The position numbers and the translations under genes were made by a program. 64,000 bases of DNA, taken from positions 1,240,001 through 1,304,000 of the forward strand of contig NZ_CP081497.1 of the NCBI RefSeq assembly GCF_019774615.1, read 5' to 3'. Position 1 is the first letter of the stretch, and each line of letters opens with the position of its first letter. Source of the DNA: Streptomyces sp. BHT-5-2 (GTDB lineage: Bacteria > Actinomycetota > Actinomycetes > Streptomycetales > Streptomycetaceae). Under the pieces are notes generated by a model. It was not told the DNA's origin. It saw nothing but the letters and a program-made list of their open reading frames with translations, and searched no databases. Below are positions 34,409 to 43,259 of the stretch, in pieces.

Positions 34409-35650
34409 GTGCGACTTGATCCCGCGGACCCCGCCTTCTCCCACGACCCCTATCCGTACTACGGAAGACTGCGCGACCAGGGGCCGGCTGCCCGGGTCGA
34501 GTTGGCGAACGGGACGCATGCCTGGCTGGTCACCGGCTACGAGCACAGTCGCGCGGTACTCGCCGACCCGCGCTTCTCGAACGTGCCGCCGCAACGCGCC
34601 GGCCGCCCCAAGCCGAGCTCCCCGGCACAACGTGCCCGAGCCTGCCTGGCACAGCACATGCTCAACACCGACGCTCCCGACCACACCCGGTTGCGCCGCC
34701 TGACGGCCGCCGCCTTCGCACCACCTCGCGTCGACGCGCTGCGGCCGAGGATCGAGCAGCTGGCAGCCGGACTGGTGACGGAGCTGACCGGTCGGCTGGC
34801 CGCCGGCGAGACTGTCGACCTGGTCGATGGCTTCGCCTTTCCGCTGCCGATCCTGGTGATCAGCGAGGTGTTGGGGGTGCCGGAAGCCGACCGTGAGGGA
34901 CTGCGGGAGTGGACCTACCGCGTCGGCTCACCCGCCGACGCGCTGCCCCAGGGCGCCGTGGACGAGGCATGGGTTCTGCTGCACACGTACGTCACATCAC
35001 TGATCGCCGAGAAGCGGAAGACGCCGGGCGAGGACGTTTTCAGTGCGCTGGTCCGCAGCTCGGCCGAGGACGGTCTGGACGACGGCGAGTTGCTCGCCAT
35101 GGCCTTTCTCCTGCTCTTCGCAGGCTACGAGACAACGATGAACCTTCTTGCCTCGGCCTCGCTGCGACTGCTCACACACCCCGGCGAACTGACTGCCGCC
35201 CGACGGGATCCCGATGCCCGCTGGGCCGCGGTGGTGGAGGAAACACTGCGGTACGACAGCCCGTTGGAAGGGGCAACCTGGCGGCGCGCGGCCGAGACGG
35301 TGGATCTCGGCGACGGTGTGGAGGTGCCGGCCGGGGACTCCGTCCTGGTCGTGCTGGCGGCAGCGAACCGGGACCCTGCGCACTTCCCGGACCCCGACGA
35401 GTTCCGGCCGACGCGCTACCTCGCCGCGGCCGACGGCAAACGAGCCGCTCCGCACGCTGCGTTCGGCCACGGCCCGCACTTCTGCGTAGGGTCACGACTG
35501 GCCCGAATGGAGGCGGCGATCGCGCTCCCCCTGCTCTTCGACACACCCCTGGACCTGCGTCTCGCCGCCGACCCGATGGACTTGCCGTACCGCCCGGGCC
35601 TGCTCGTCCGTGGGCCCCGTCGCGTCCCGGTCACCATCCAGGCAACGTAG
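34409..35650 (+). CDS. Cytochrome P450
   Basis: 413 residues from GTG 34409; an in-frame GTG at 34328 would add 27 residues not typical of the family. N-terminus DPADPAFSHDPYPYYGRLR; C-helix HTRLRRLTAAAF; I-helix FLLLFAGYETTMNLL with the oxygen-activating acid/Thr pair AGYET; K-helix EETLR; heme loop FGHGPHFCVGSRLARME with the Cys thiolate ligand. A soluble bacterial class I enzyme that needs a separate ferredoxin and reductase, neither encoded nearby. The closest groups are CYP107/CYP105-like Streptomyces enzymes; the substrate is unknown. Confidence 0.93.
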   Translation: MRLDPADPAFSHDPYPYYGRLRDQGPAARVELANGTHAWLVTGYEHSRAVLADPRFSNVPPQRAGRPKPSSPAQRARACLAQHMLNTDAPDHTRLRRLTAAAFAPPRVDALRPRIEQLAAGLVTELTGRLAAGETVDLVDGFAFPLPILVISEVLGVPEADREGLREWTYRVGSPADALPQGAVDEAWVLLHTYVTSLIAEKRKTPGEDVFSALVRSSAEDGLDDGELLAMAFLLLFAGYETTMNLLASASLRLLTHPGELTAARRDPDARWAAVVEETLRYDSPLEGATWRRAAETVDLGDGVEVPAGDSVLVVLAAANRDPAHFPDPDEFRPTRYLAAADGKRAAPHAAFGHGPHFCVGSRLARMEAAIALPLLFDTPLDLRLAADPMDLPYRPGLLVRGPRRVPVTIQAT

Positions 35651-35776
35651 GGTCCGGCCGAGCCGCCCTGGCGCCAGGACGCTGACGCCGATGAGCAGAG
35701 TGCTGACGACCCACCTGCCTGGATCTGCCTGCCTGCGTGCCTGCCCGCAACTGCCTGGTACCTGCGCCAGATGATG

Positions 35777-36454
35777 TCAGAGCCGAAACGCCGTGGTCAC
35801 CCGCTCAGCGAGATCATCTTCCGTCATCGTGGTGTCGATCTGAATGGCAGGCAGTTGGAGACGTTCGGTCTCCTGCCTGAGGTGTGCGGTGAACATGCGA
35901 TCACGTTCGGCGAGATTGCGACCGGCCCGCGCCGGATTGCCGGTCCTCCATACGAAGTCTTCCCCTGGTACTGACCGGCTCCGGATGGCCGCCTGGCGGA
36001 AGTCGGGTGTGGGAAGAAGCCAGACAGCGTGCTCAGGTGCGTCAAGCAGGGGCTTCACAAGGTGGGGGAGCAGCCGGAATCCCTCGACGACGACCCAGGG
36101 GCCCTGAGGCAGGCGAAGGAGGTCTTCGACGATCAGGCCGAAACCCTCGCCTCGAAACCAGTGGAAGGTCTCAAGCATGGTCTGCGGGGACCGGTTGACC
36201 CACCGCTCGTCCATGTCCATGGCGATGAACTGGTGCAGCAAGGGCGCCTGATCGGGGGTGGTCCGCCCGGCATGGTCCCGCATCACGTCGTCGGTCGCGT
36301 AGAGGTGCCATCCGTGGCGGTCGGCGAGTCGGCGGGCGATCGTCGACTTGCCGGCTCCGCTCCCACCACCGATCCAGAACACGTGCCGCAGCCGCGTTCG
36401 AAGCTCTGCGAGGTTGGTTGCCTCGCCGTATCGTCCGGACTTCCTGGGCTGCAT
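35777..36454 (-). CDS. P-loop NTPase, kinase-like
   Basis: 225 residues from ATG 36454, which has GGGGAGAG just upstream; ATG 36472 is an alternative. Walker A is GGGSGAGKSTIARRLADRHG near residues 32-50, followed by YATDDVMRDHAG, where D-D is in the position of the second acidic motif of adenylate-kinase/shikimate-kinase-like small-molecule kinases; WVVVEGFRLLP is a likely Walker B; R-rich lid region IRSRSVPGEDFVWRTGNPARAGRNLAERDRMF. It probably phosphorylates a small molecule or cofactor. No close named family. It faces the P450 gene convergently. Confidence 0.75.
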   Translation of the reverse strand: MQPRKSGRYGEATNLAELRTRLRHVFWIGGGSGAGKSTIARRLADRHGWHLYATDDVMRDHAGRTTPDQAPLLHQFIAMDMDERWVNRSPQTMLETFHWFRGEGFGLIVEDLLRLPQGPWVVVEGFRLLPHLVKPLLDAPEHAVWLLPTPDFRQAAIRSRSVPGEDFVWRTGNPARAGRNLAERDRMFTAHLRQETERLQLPAIQIDTTMTEDDLAERVTTAFRL

Positions 36455-36546
36455 TTCTCTCCCCGGTCCCATGAGACGACCAAGACGAACGTCATTATGG
36501 CCGTCCCGATGGGCGGTTGCGCTCGGAGAACGGGTCGGCCACGTTC

Positions 36547-36573
36547 CTGAACGTGTTCAGTGAACAGGTTCAG
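36547..36573. promoter_or_regulatory. 27-bp TetR-type palindromic operator
   Basis: Arms CTGAACGTGTTCA (36547-36559) and TGAACAGGTTCAG (36561-36573) around a single G, with one mismatch. A smaller palindrome, ACGTTCCTGAACGT, overlaps its left edge (36541-36554). It lies over the start of a decayed TetR gene. Confidence 0.7.
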
Positions 36574-36680
36574 TCGAGGGCGGCGAAGCGGGCGGTGACG
36601 CGGCAGCAGGTGCTGGCCGCGGCCGAGCGCCTCTTCCACGACCAGGGAGCTCACCGCGCTGTTGACGCTCGTGTAGGCAT
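36553..36680 (+). pseudogene. Truncated TetR family regulator
   Basis: From GTG 36553 the frame encodes a TetR start: QVQSRAAKRAVTRQQVLAAAERLFHDQGA, that is helix 1 and the turn to helix 2 of the DNA-binding domain. The next codons should supply the HTH (TxxxIAxxAGVSxGxxYxHF) but the sequence turns into Arg/Gly/Pro-rich residues and no further TetR similarity follows. Its operator remains at 36547-36573, overlapping the start. No working protein can be expected. Confidence 0.65.
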
Positions 36681-36804
36681 GCGGCCCGGCTCGGCGGAGC
36701 CGTTTCCCCGCCATCGCCCCTCATGCCGGTGGGTGTTGGCCAGGTGTGGCTTCAGGCGCCGACGGCCCGTGACTACGTGTCCAACGCCATTGCCTTTGCC
36801 TGCC

Positions 36805-38022
36805 CTACCGAGCCGCACCGGCGGTTGCCGGACCGTACTCGGGCAGCGCGATGGCCCCGGCCTTGGCGAACTGTGCCGCGAGCAGGTTGCGCATCGGCCA
36901 GCGGGTCATCGACCGCATCGAAAGGTCACGCAGTCGGATGCCGAGTGCACCGGAGGGCGCGTAGCCGGCGACGCCGCGTGGTGGCAGTTGCTGAGCCTGG
37001 CTCACGTACGGGCGCATCACCGCGTCGTAGCGGGCAAAAGCGATGCGGTGGTCACCGTCGGCGGTGGCGAGTTCACCGGCCAGGACGTAGGCACCGACCA
37101 GGGCCAGACTGGTCCCCAGACCGGTCAGCGGGGTCGCGCAGTATCCGGCGTCGCCCAGCAGCGCCACCCTGCCGCGGGACCATTGGTCGAGACGGACCTG
37201 GCCCATGGAGTCGAAGAAGAAGTCCGAGGCCGTGTGCATCGCTCGCAGCAGGCGCGGGACTTCCCACCCGACGCCGGCGAAGCGTCGGGCCACGAGTTCC
37301 CGCTGGGCTGCGACGTTGCGACGGTCGTACTCGATGGGCGCCGACCGGAAGCTGAAACCGGCCTTGATCTGCCCGGGGAGTCGGCCCGGACGGGCGGAGG
37401 CGACCAGTCCGCCGGGCGCGTTGTGCATCAGATACCAGCCATCGAGATCCAGGTCGTCGGTGGCGGTGAACCAGGCGGTGTAGAGGCCGAGCGGGTGGAC
37501 GAACTCCTGCTCCGGACCGAAGGACAGGCCGCGTACGACGGAGTGCGGTCCGTCTGCGCCGATGACCAGGCCGAATCGGCGGGGTGCCGCCTTTTCGAAG
37601 GTGACGGTGACTCCCTCCGCGTCCTGCGCCAGCCCGGTGACGGTGTCGTCGAAGAGGTACTCGGTATCCGGCAGGGTGGCCTCGTACAGCAGTCGGGCGA
37701 GATCCCCACGCAGAATCTCGATCTCGGAGACGATGCCCTCGCCGCCGAAGCTGTCGGCGGGTATCTGTGCGGTGGCGCGGCCGGAGGCGTTGACGAGCGC
37801 GAGGCCGCGCTGGTCCACGCTGTGTGCCCTGGCCTGGTCCATCAGGCCCATGCGCTCGATCACGGTGCGGCCCGCGCCGCGCAGGTCCACGGTCTGGCCG
37901 CCCGGCCGGGGCGCCGGCGCCCGCTCGACGACGGTCACGGTGAGACCTGACCTGCGTAGCCAGTACGCCAGCGCGGGCCCTGCGATACCGGCGCCGGAAA
38001 CGAGTATCTCGGTGTTCTCCAT
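36805..38022 (-). CDS. FAD-dependent monooxygenase (TetX/PHBH-like)
   Basis: 405 residues from ATG 38022. FAD motifs: ILVSGAGIAGPALAYWLRRSGLTVTVVERAP (in parts: VSGAGIAGPALAYWL), GLVIGADGPHSVVRG (DG motif) and RVALLGDAGYCATPLTGLGTSLALVGAYVLAGEL (GD motif). Full length for the family, which hydroxylates aromatic or polyketide substrates with NADPH and O2. Divergent from the GntR-TetR fusion regulator; the 182-bp space between holds two identical palindromes, so it is probably the regulated target. A dehydrated TetX-type role in drug inactivation is possible but not shown. Confidence 0.9.
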   Translation of the reverse strand: MENTEILVSGAGIAGPALAYWLRRSGLTVTVVERAPAPRPGGQTVDLRGAGRTVIERMGLMDQARAHSVDQRGLALVNASGRATAQIPADSFGGEGIVSEIEILRGDLARLLYEATLPDTEYLFDDTVTGLAQDAEGVTVTFEKAAPRRFGLVIGADGPHSVVRGLSFGPEQEFVHPLGLYTAWFTATDDLDLDGWYLMHNAPGGLVASARPGRLPGQIKAGFSFRSAPIEYDRRNVAAQRELVARRFAGVGWEVPRLLRAMHTASDFFFDSMGQVRLDQWSRGRVALLGDAGYCATPLTGLGTSLALVGAYVLAGELATADGDHRIAFARYDAVMRPYVSQAQQLPPRGVAGYAPSGALGIRLRDLSMRSMTRWPMRNLLAAQFAKAGAIALPEYGPATAGAAR

Positions 38023-38100
38023 GGCGGGGAATGTACGACGTACGCAGTGCAGTGCGCAAGCAGCAATTTCCAGCTCTCATTGGGGATTTCGGGCGTGAAT

Positions 38101-38191
38101 GCACTAGTGCGCGGGCGAGACGTCGGTGCGAGGGGCGGGAATGCCGTGCTCGCCGACGCCTAAAATGGGGGCCGGCCTAGTGCACTAGTGC
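38101..38191. promoter_or_regulatory. Two identical GCACTAGTGC palindromes between monooxygenase and GntR-TetR fusion gene
   Basis: GCACTAGTGC occurs at 38101-38110 and 38182-38191; the second copy is extended on its left by an overlapping CTAGTGCACTAG (38178-38189). The copies lie 79 bp and 14 bp from the two divergent starts. They are the best operator candidates for the regulator at 38205. Confidence 0.75.
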
Positions 38192-38204
38192 GGGAGGGGT
38201 ATCG

Positions 38205-39212
38205 ATGGGCGGACAAGCGGTGCCGCGCTACCAGCAAATCGTCGCCGAACTGAGGCGGCGGATCGAGACGGGCGAGCTGACACCGGGGGAGCGGGTGCCC
38301 TCGACCCGCGAGATCACCCGGCAGTGGGGCGTCGCGATGGCGACTGCGACCAAGGTGCTCGCCGAGTTGCGCCGTGAGGGGTTGGTCCGTGCGGCCCCGG
38401 GCATCGGGACTGTCGTCGAGGCCCGGGTGGAGACTCGTGCCGATGTGCCTGTCGAGGACCGTGTCGAGCCATCGGGTCGTCCCGCAGGCACCGTCCGCCC
38501 CCCGGTGGCCAGGCATCCGGGTGCGTCTGCCGAGGTACCTACTGGGGCGGCGCTCACGCTCGGACGGATCGTCACCGCCGCCGTCACGGTTGCCGATGGG
38601 GAGGGGCTGGCCGCGGTCTCGATGCGCAGGGTCGCCGCCGAACTCGGTGTGGCGACCATGTCGTTGTACCGGCACGTGGCGGACAAGGACCACCTGCTGG
38701 CACGGATGATGGAAACGGTCTTCGCCGAGTGTCCTCTGCCGACCGACCCACCACAGGGCTGGCGCGAGCAGATCGGGCTGGCCGCCCGCCTGCTCTGGCA
38801 ACTGTTCCGTCGCCACCCGTGGCTCGCAACCGCCCTCTCGATGACCCGCCCGCAAATGGTCGTAGCGGCACTGCCGTTCACCGAGTGGATGCTTGCCGCC
38901 CTGCACGCGCACGGGCTCGACCGCCAGTCCGCCTTCACCGCACACCTCGTGCTCTTCAACTACACCCGTGGCATCGCGGTCAACCTGGAGGCGGAGCGGG
39001 AGGCGGAGGCGCTCAGCGGCCTCGACAGCGAGGAGTGGATGGACATCCAGGAGCCGGCCCTCCAGGAAATCCTGGACACCGGGCGCTTCCCGGAACTCTC
39101 GCACCTCGCCGCGGCGGGCTACGACCTCGACCTCGACAACCTCTTCGAGTTCGGCCTCGAACGCCTCCTCGACGGTCTCGCCGCACTTCTCGGCGAGAGG
39201 TCTGATCCGTGA
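38205..39212 (+). CDS. Regulator with fused GntR winged helix and TetR-type domain
   Basis: 335 residues from ATG 38205 (GGGAGGGG upstream). Residues about 5-75 are a GntR winged helix (PRYQQIVAELRRRIETGELTPGERVPSTREI and ATKVLAELRREGLV, given in parts). After a Pro-rich linker, residues about 112-165 form a TetR HTH: RIVTAAVTVADGEGLAAVSMRRVAAELGVATMSLYRHV (in parts: RRVAAELGVATMSLYRHV), followed by a TetR_C ligand-binding domain with LFNYTRGIAVNLEAE. The fusion carries two DNA-binding units in one chain; this arrangement is found in some actinobacteria. It probably represses itself and the divergent monooxygenase. Confidence 0.9.
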   Translation: MGGQAVPRYQQIVAELRRRIETGELTPGERVPSTREITRQWGVAMATATKVLAELRREGLVRAAPGIGTVVEARVETRADVPVEDRVEPSGRPAGTVRPPVARHPGASAEVPTGAALTLGRIVTAAVTVADGEGLAAVSMRRVAAELGVATMSLYRHVADKDHLLARMMETVFAECPLPTDPPQGWREQIGLAARLLWQLFRRHPWLATALSMTRPQMVVAALPFTEWMLAALHAHGLDRQSAFTAHLVLFNYTRGIAVNLEAEREAEALSGLDSEEWMDIQEPALQEILDTGRFPELSHLAAAGYDLDLDNLFEFGLERLLDGLAALLGERSDP

Positions 39213-39350
39213 AGAAAAGGCTGTGGGCGGACCGTGCCCGCGCGTCCGATCAACGGACCGAGTCGCGCACCGTCTTGAGGCTTTCCCTCCAGATGGCCAA
39301 GGGTATCGGGAAAAAGTTTCCACGGAAGGTTCAACGATAGCGTTCAAGGC

Positions 39351-40553
39351 ATGGCTACTGACATCAAGGACACCATCCATGCCGTCGATGCCGGCGCCGT
39401 CATGCGGCTGTTCCCGGTGCGGCCGCGGTTGCTCGCCCTGGGCGAGCCGACCCATGGCGACAACACTCTGCTCGACCTCCGCAACGAGCTCTTCCGGCAG
39501 CTCGTCGAGCAGGAGGGGTACCGGACGATCGCGGTTGAAAGCGACTGTGTGAGGGGCCTGGTCGTGGACGAGTACGTTGCCTCGGGCGCGGGCACCCTCG
39601 ATGAGGTCATGGAGACTGGATTCAGTCATGGCTGGGGCGCCTTCGCCGGCAACCGCGAGCTCGTGCGCTGGATGCGCTCCTACAACGACGGCCGGCCCGC
39701 GGCCGAGCAGGTCCGCTTCGCCGGTTTCGACGGCCCGCTGGAGATCACCGGCGCTGAAAGCCCCCGGCAGGTCCTGACCGCACTCCACGGTTACCTCGCA
39801 GCCCAGGTGGACGCGGACCTGCTCCCCTGCACCACGGAAAGCCTCGACCGCCTGGTCGGCGACGACGACCGGTGGACCAACCCCGATGCGATGATGGACC
39901 CTGCGCAGTCCGTGGGGCAGTCGGCCGATGCCGGACAACTGCGTTTCCTCGCCGATGAGTTGGTGGCACTGCTGGACGCGCAGACGCCGCATCTGCTCGC
40001 GGCGACCTCACCGGACGACTGGGACCGGGCGCGCCTGTACGGGCGCACCGCAACCGGCCTGCTGCGCTATCACCACGCGATGGCCGACACCTCACCGGCT
40101 CGCATGACGCGGCTGTGCGCGCTGCGGGATCTGATGATGGCCCACAACCTCCTCGCAGTCTCCGCCAGGGGACCGGCGCTCATCTACGCCGGCAATTCAC
40201 ACCTCCAGCGCGAGAAGAGCAGCATGCGGATGTGGCAGGGGTCGGTGCATTGGTGGAGTGCCGGTGCGCTGGTGAGCGCCCAACTCGGCGAGCAGTACGG
40301 CTTTGTGGCCACGGCTCTGGGCACGCTCCGGTGCCAGGGAGTGGACACGCCGCCACTGGACACCGTCGAAGGTCTCCTGTACGCGCTGCCTGAGGACCGT
40401 TGCGTTATAGACGCCCCGCGGCTGGCCACCGCCCTTGGCGACACACGGCCGGTGCTCCGAGTGTCCCCCTGGTTCGGCTACGCCCCGCTCGACCCGGCAC
40501 ACCTGACCGGATACGACGGGATCGTGTTCGTCAAGGACGTCTCACAGAACTAG
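39351..40553 (+). CDS. Erythromycin-esterase family protein
   Basis: 400 residues from ATG 39351. The family signature LALGEPTHGDN (Glu32, His35) is present, as are TIAVESDCVRGLVVDEYV, RELVRWMRSYNDG and the late GPALIYAGNSHLQREKSSM with a conserved His. Ere enzymes open the macrolactone ring of erythromycin; the wider family includes uncharacterised Streptomyces esterases and succinoglycan-related proteins, so drug resistance is not certain. It sits 138 bp after the GntR-TetR gene and seems to have its own promoter (lower-GC stretch at about 39310-39345). Confidence 0.88.
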   Translation: MATDIKDTIHAVDAGAVMRLFPVRPRLLALGEPTHGDNTLLDLRNELFRQLVEQEGYRTIAVESDCVRGLVVDEYVASGAGTLDEVMETGFSHGWGAFAGNRELVRWMRSYNDGRPAAEQVRFAGFDGPLEITGAESPRQVLTALHGYLAAQVDADLLPCTTESLDRLVGDDDRWTNPDAMMDPAQSVGQSADAGQLRFLADELVALLDAQTPHLLAATSPDDWDRARLYGRTATGLLRYHHAMADTSPARMTRLCALRDLMMAHNLLAVSARGPALIYAGNSHLQREKSSMRMWQGSVHWWSAGALVSAQLGEQYGFVATALGTLRCQGVDTPPLDTVEGLLYALPEDRCVIDAPRLATALGDTRPVLRVSPWFGYAPLDPAHLTGYDGIVFVKDVSQN

Positions 40554-40628
40554 CGCTACGGACTCTGGAGCGGCGGGGGCATTCTGCTCGAAGTGTCCGA
40601 TGAGAGTGTGGCGTTGGCCTCAGGTCGC

Positions 40629-42773
40629 TCACGGACTGGGAAGGGTGGCGTGCAGCGGGGTGTTCCCTGCCGTGCCGGATATGGATGCGGGGGAGTGGGG
40701 GGTGAGGGTGTTCCAGGTGATGTCGATGGTGATACCGGATGCGGGGGTGGGGCCCGGACCATGACCCAGGTTGGTGTTGGTGCCGGGGGCAGGGTCGGGG
40801 GTGACGTTCAGGTGAGCGGTGACGGCGCCGTTTGCCTGGTCCCAGGAGGCGGTGCCGTTGACGGTGGCGTCGGTCACCCAGCGCACGTCGGTGAGGGTGA
40901 AGTGTGCTTGGGGCACGCCGGAGACGGTCCAGGTGCCGCCGCGCAGTCCGGTGTCGCTGCCGTGGGTCAGATAGCCGCTGCGGGCGATTGCATCGCTCAG
41001 TGCCGATGCACCGACGGCGGCCGCGCGTAGTGCTGCAGGGCGGGCCTGGTTGCCGGGCGCGGGGGTGGCAGGGGTGGTGTCGGCGAGGCGGGTGGGGTAG
41101 TCGGCGAGGGTGGGGACGGCGGGGGTGTGCTGGGTGCAGGAGGTGTCCAGGCGCTTCAGAGCGGTGGCAGGAGCGCGTAGGAACTGGCGGTACAGCAGCT
41201 GTCCGCACGCTTCCGGGCCCGGCCGGGTCGGGTCGGACATGGCGGTGATGTGGGTGAGGTTGGGGACGGTGATGAAGCGGGCGGAGGGCCCGAGTTGGGC
41301 CGCGACACGTCGGCCGCCGATGGCGGGGGTGAGCGAGTCGAGGTCGCCGCCGAGCACGAGGGCGGGAACGGTGGCCGGCACCAGGGGCGGACGGGTCGTG
41401 ATGGGGGTGTGGGAGCGTTGCGGGGCGGGCCAGTCGAGGCAGCCGTCGTAGGTGTCGGTGTAGGCGTTGACGGTCGTCCATTCGGCGGCGGTGAAGGGGG
41501 CGAAGGTGGCGGCGGGCTGGGCGGATATCCGGTCGTGGAGCCTGCGGGCGCGTTCGGCGCTCGGGCTGGTCATGGCGAACAGCTGCGGGTAGTCGGTGCA
41601 CGCCACGGCGAAGTACAGGGCGCTGGAGTAGTCGGGGGGCGGGAGGTTGGTGCCGTCGTGGGCGGCGGTCTGTTCGGCCAGGCGGAGCAGTGGAGCGCTG
41701 TCGCCCCTGGCGAGCAGTGCCTGGGCCGCGGCTTGCAGACTCCGGTAGATCCCGGAGTCGACTCCGGCGTCGTTGACCAGGTCGACCAGGGTGGTCACGG
41801 TTACCGTTACGGCTATGGGGTCGCCGTCCACGCCGGTGGTGGTACCGGTCAGCGGTGCGGTGCGCAGGCGGGATGCCAGGGCGGATATGAGGGTCCACGC
41901 GTCGCTGGAGGTGTGGGCGGCGCATTGCGGTGAGCGTCGGCAGACGAGGGCGAACGCGGTGCGGGCGGTGGTGGCGCTGGTGGTGTACCAGGGGTCCAGG
42001 CCCAGGACTTCGTAGGTGGCGTCCAGGGTGAGCGAACGCAGCAGGGAGGGGTGGCGTGCGGCGAAGACCTGGGCGAACCAGCCGCCGTAGGAGTCGCCGT
42101 ACAGGTCGACGCCGGAAAGGCCGAGCTGGGTGAGGACATCGGCGAGGTCCTGGGCGGCGTCGACGGTTCCGAAGAGCTCGGAGGCGTGGATCCAGCTTCC
42201 GTCGGGGCGAAGCCAGGTGTGATCGAGTTGGTCGGCGCAGGCGCCGACGACCTGGGCGAAGTCGGGCCCTGAGGGCTGGCCTGCGTAGTGTTCCAGGTCC
42301 GGGCAGGTGAGGGCCTGTGAGCGGCCCGTGCCGCGCAGGTCGAAGAGCAGCAGGTTCCGGCTGGCGCGGAGTGGTCCGAGCATCTTGAGGTAGGCATCAC
42401 GGGAGTGGCGCGTTGCCCAGCCGGGTCCGCCGTCGACGACGACCACGGTGCCCTGGGGCTGTCCGGTGGCCGGCACCCATTCGAAGCCGATGTCGATGGT
42501 CGGGCTGTCGGGGGCCTGGCGGTCCAACGGGAGTGCGGTGGTTCCGCACCAGCCGGTCGGGCGCTGCGTGCACGGGGTGAGCTGCAGAGACCCGAGCCGG
42601 AGCTCGGCTCTGGCTCCGAGGGCGGCGGTATGAGCGGCCGGAGTGAACATCGCCGTGAGGACCAGGGCCGCCAGTATCGCGACGGCAAGGAGACCGCGGT
42701 GGGTGGCTCCCCGGCGGATGACGGTGGAGCGCGGGAAGGGGCGTGAGCCGGGAGAATCGGGAGCAACGGTCAT
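40629..42773 (-). CDS. Exported alpha/beta hydrolase with TAP-like C-terminus and extra tail
   Basis: 714 residues from ATG 42773, behind GGAGG. A signal or anchor helix lies at about residues 27-48 (LLAVAILAALVLTAMFTPAAHTAAL). The hydrolase core has VVVDGGPGW (oxyanion loop), LLLFDLRGTGRSQAL, the nucleophile elbow GDSYGGWFAQ, and VPALVLGGDLDSLTP plus NLTHITAM for the Asp and His. This is the tripeptidyl-aminopeptidase/SlpD-E type. Family members are about 500 residues; here a C-terminal tail of roughly 200 residues (from about VPTLADYPTRLADTT) is a beta-rich domain ending in Thr/Pro-rich sequence. It likely cleaves peptides or esters outside the cell. Confidence 0.88.
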   Translation of the reverse strand: MTVAPDSPGSRPFPRSTVIRRGATHRGLLAVAILAALVLTAMFTPAAHTAALGARAELRLGSLQLTPCTQRPTGWCGTTALPLDRQAPDSPTIDIGFEWVPATGQPQGTVVVVDGGPGWATRHSRDAYLKMLGPLRASRNLLLFDLRGTGRSQALTCPDLEHYAGQPSGPDFAQVVGACADQLDHTWLRPDGSWIHASELFGTVDAAQDLADVLTQLGLSGVDLYGDSYGGWFAQVFAARHPSLLRSLTLDATYEVLGLDPWYTTSATTARTAFALVCRRSPQCAAHTSSDAWTLISALASRLRTAPLTGTTTGVDGDPIAVTVTVTTLVDLVNDAGVDSGIYRSLQAAAQALLARGDSAPLLRLAEQTAAHDGTNLPPPDYSSALYFAVACTDYPQLFAMTSPSAERARRLHDRISAQPAATFAPFTAAEWTTVNAYTDTYDGCLDWPAPQRSHTPITTRPPLVPATVPALVLGGDLDSLTPAIGGRRVAAQLGPSARFITVPNLTHITAMSDPTRPGPEACGQLLYRQFLRAPATALKRLDTSCTQHTPAVPTLADYPTRLADTTPATPAPGNQARPAALRAAAVGASALSDAIARSGYLTHGSDTGLRGGTWTVSGVPQAHFTLTDVRWVTDATVNGTASWDQANGAVTAHLNVTPDPAPGTNTNLGHGPGPTPASGITIDITWNTLTPHSPASISGTAGNTPLHATLPSP

Positions 42774-43032
42774 GTCGATCCTCCGTGGCGGACTCGATGC
42801 GGTACGAGTCGACGCCGCGCGCTGCTGCGCTGCCGACTCGTGGAGCACGTTTTCTGGCTCATCTATGCCCGACGGGGCGCCAACGACTCGTGCTCGTGGC
42901 GGGGTTCGGCCGGTTCCGTGTCGTGATGGGTGTCATCTGTCGTCCGGGCGGTTCATGACGAGAGTTGCCTCTCTGCACGGTGGGACTGAAGAGCCCGGAG
43001 GGACGGCTCGGCGGGCGGGTTCGTCGGTGGGG
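42774..43032. other. Promoter side of the hydrolase gene, no gene seen
   Basis: No supported coding sequence. This stretch precedes the exported hydrolase gene on the minus strand and leads, on the plus strand, into an acetyltransferase remnant. Confidence 0.4.
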
Positions 43033-43107
43033 TTCTGGAGGCGTGGGAGGCCAACGTTCGGGCCCACGGGTTCTACCTCAAGCACGGCCGGTGTGCGGAC
43101 GGCGGAC
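43033..43107 (+). pseudogene. Possible GNAT acetyltransferase remnant
   Basis: The frame reads VLEAWEANVRAHGFYLKHG, close to the GNAT closing motif LxVxxxNxxAxxFYxxHGF. Nothing upstream in the same frame continues the domain, so only a fragment remains. The match is short and could be chance. Confidence 0.35.
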
Positions 43108-43220
43108 GACGGCCCGGCCCCGGGGAAACCGACTGCGTGCGTATGCGGTTGCGGCCCGGCTGAAACATCCGGCGTTTCCCCGGGAGTTCGGGAAGGCCGG
43201 GAGCTTCGAGCGCCAAGGTG

Positions 43221-43255
43221 CGCGGTGCAGAGGAGGCAGGCTCCTCTGCACCGCG
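43221..43255. terminator. Perfect 15-bp terminator stem after the TSUP gene
   Basis: CGCGGTGCAGAGGAG (43221-43235) and CTCCTCTGCACCGCG (43241-43255) with a 5-nt loop GCAGG. It begins 5 bp beyond the stop of the exporter gene on the minus strand. Confidence 0.85.
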
Positions 43256-43259
43256 GGGC

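Noticed and set aside
35771..35974. 67-codon frame on the plus strand opposite the kinase-like gene
   Set aside because: Entirely antisense to the conserved C-terminal part of that gene and without RBS.
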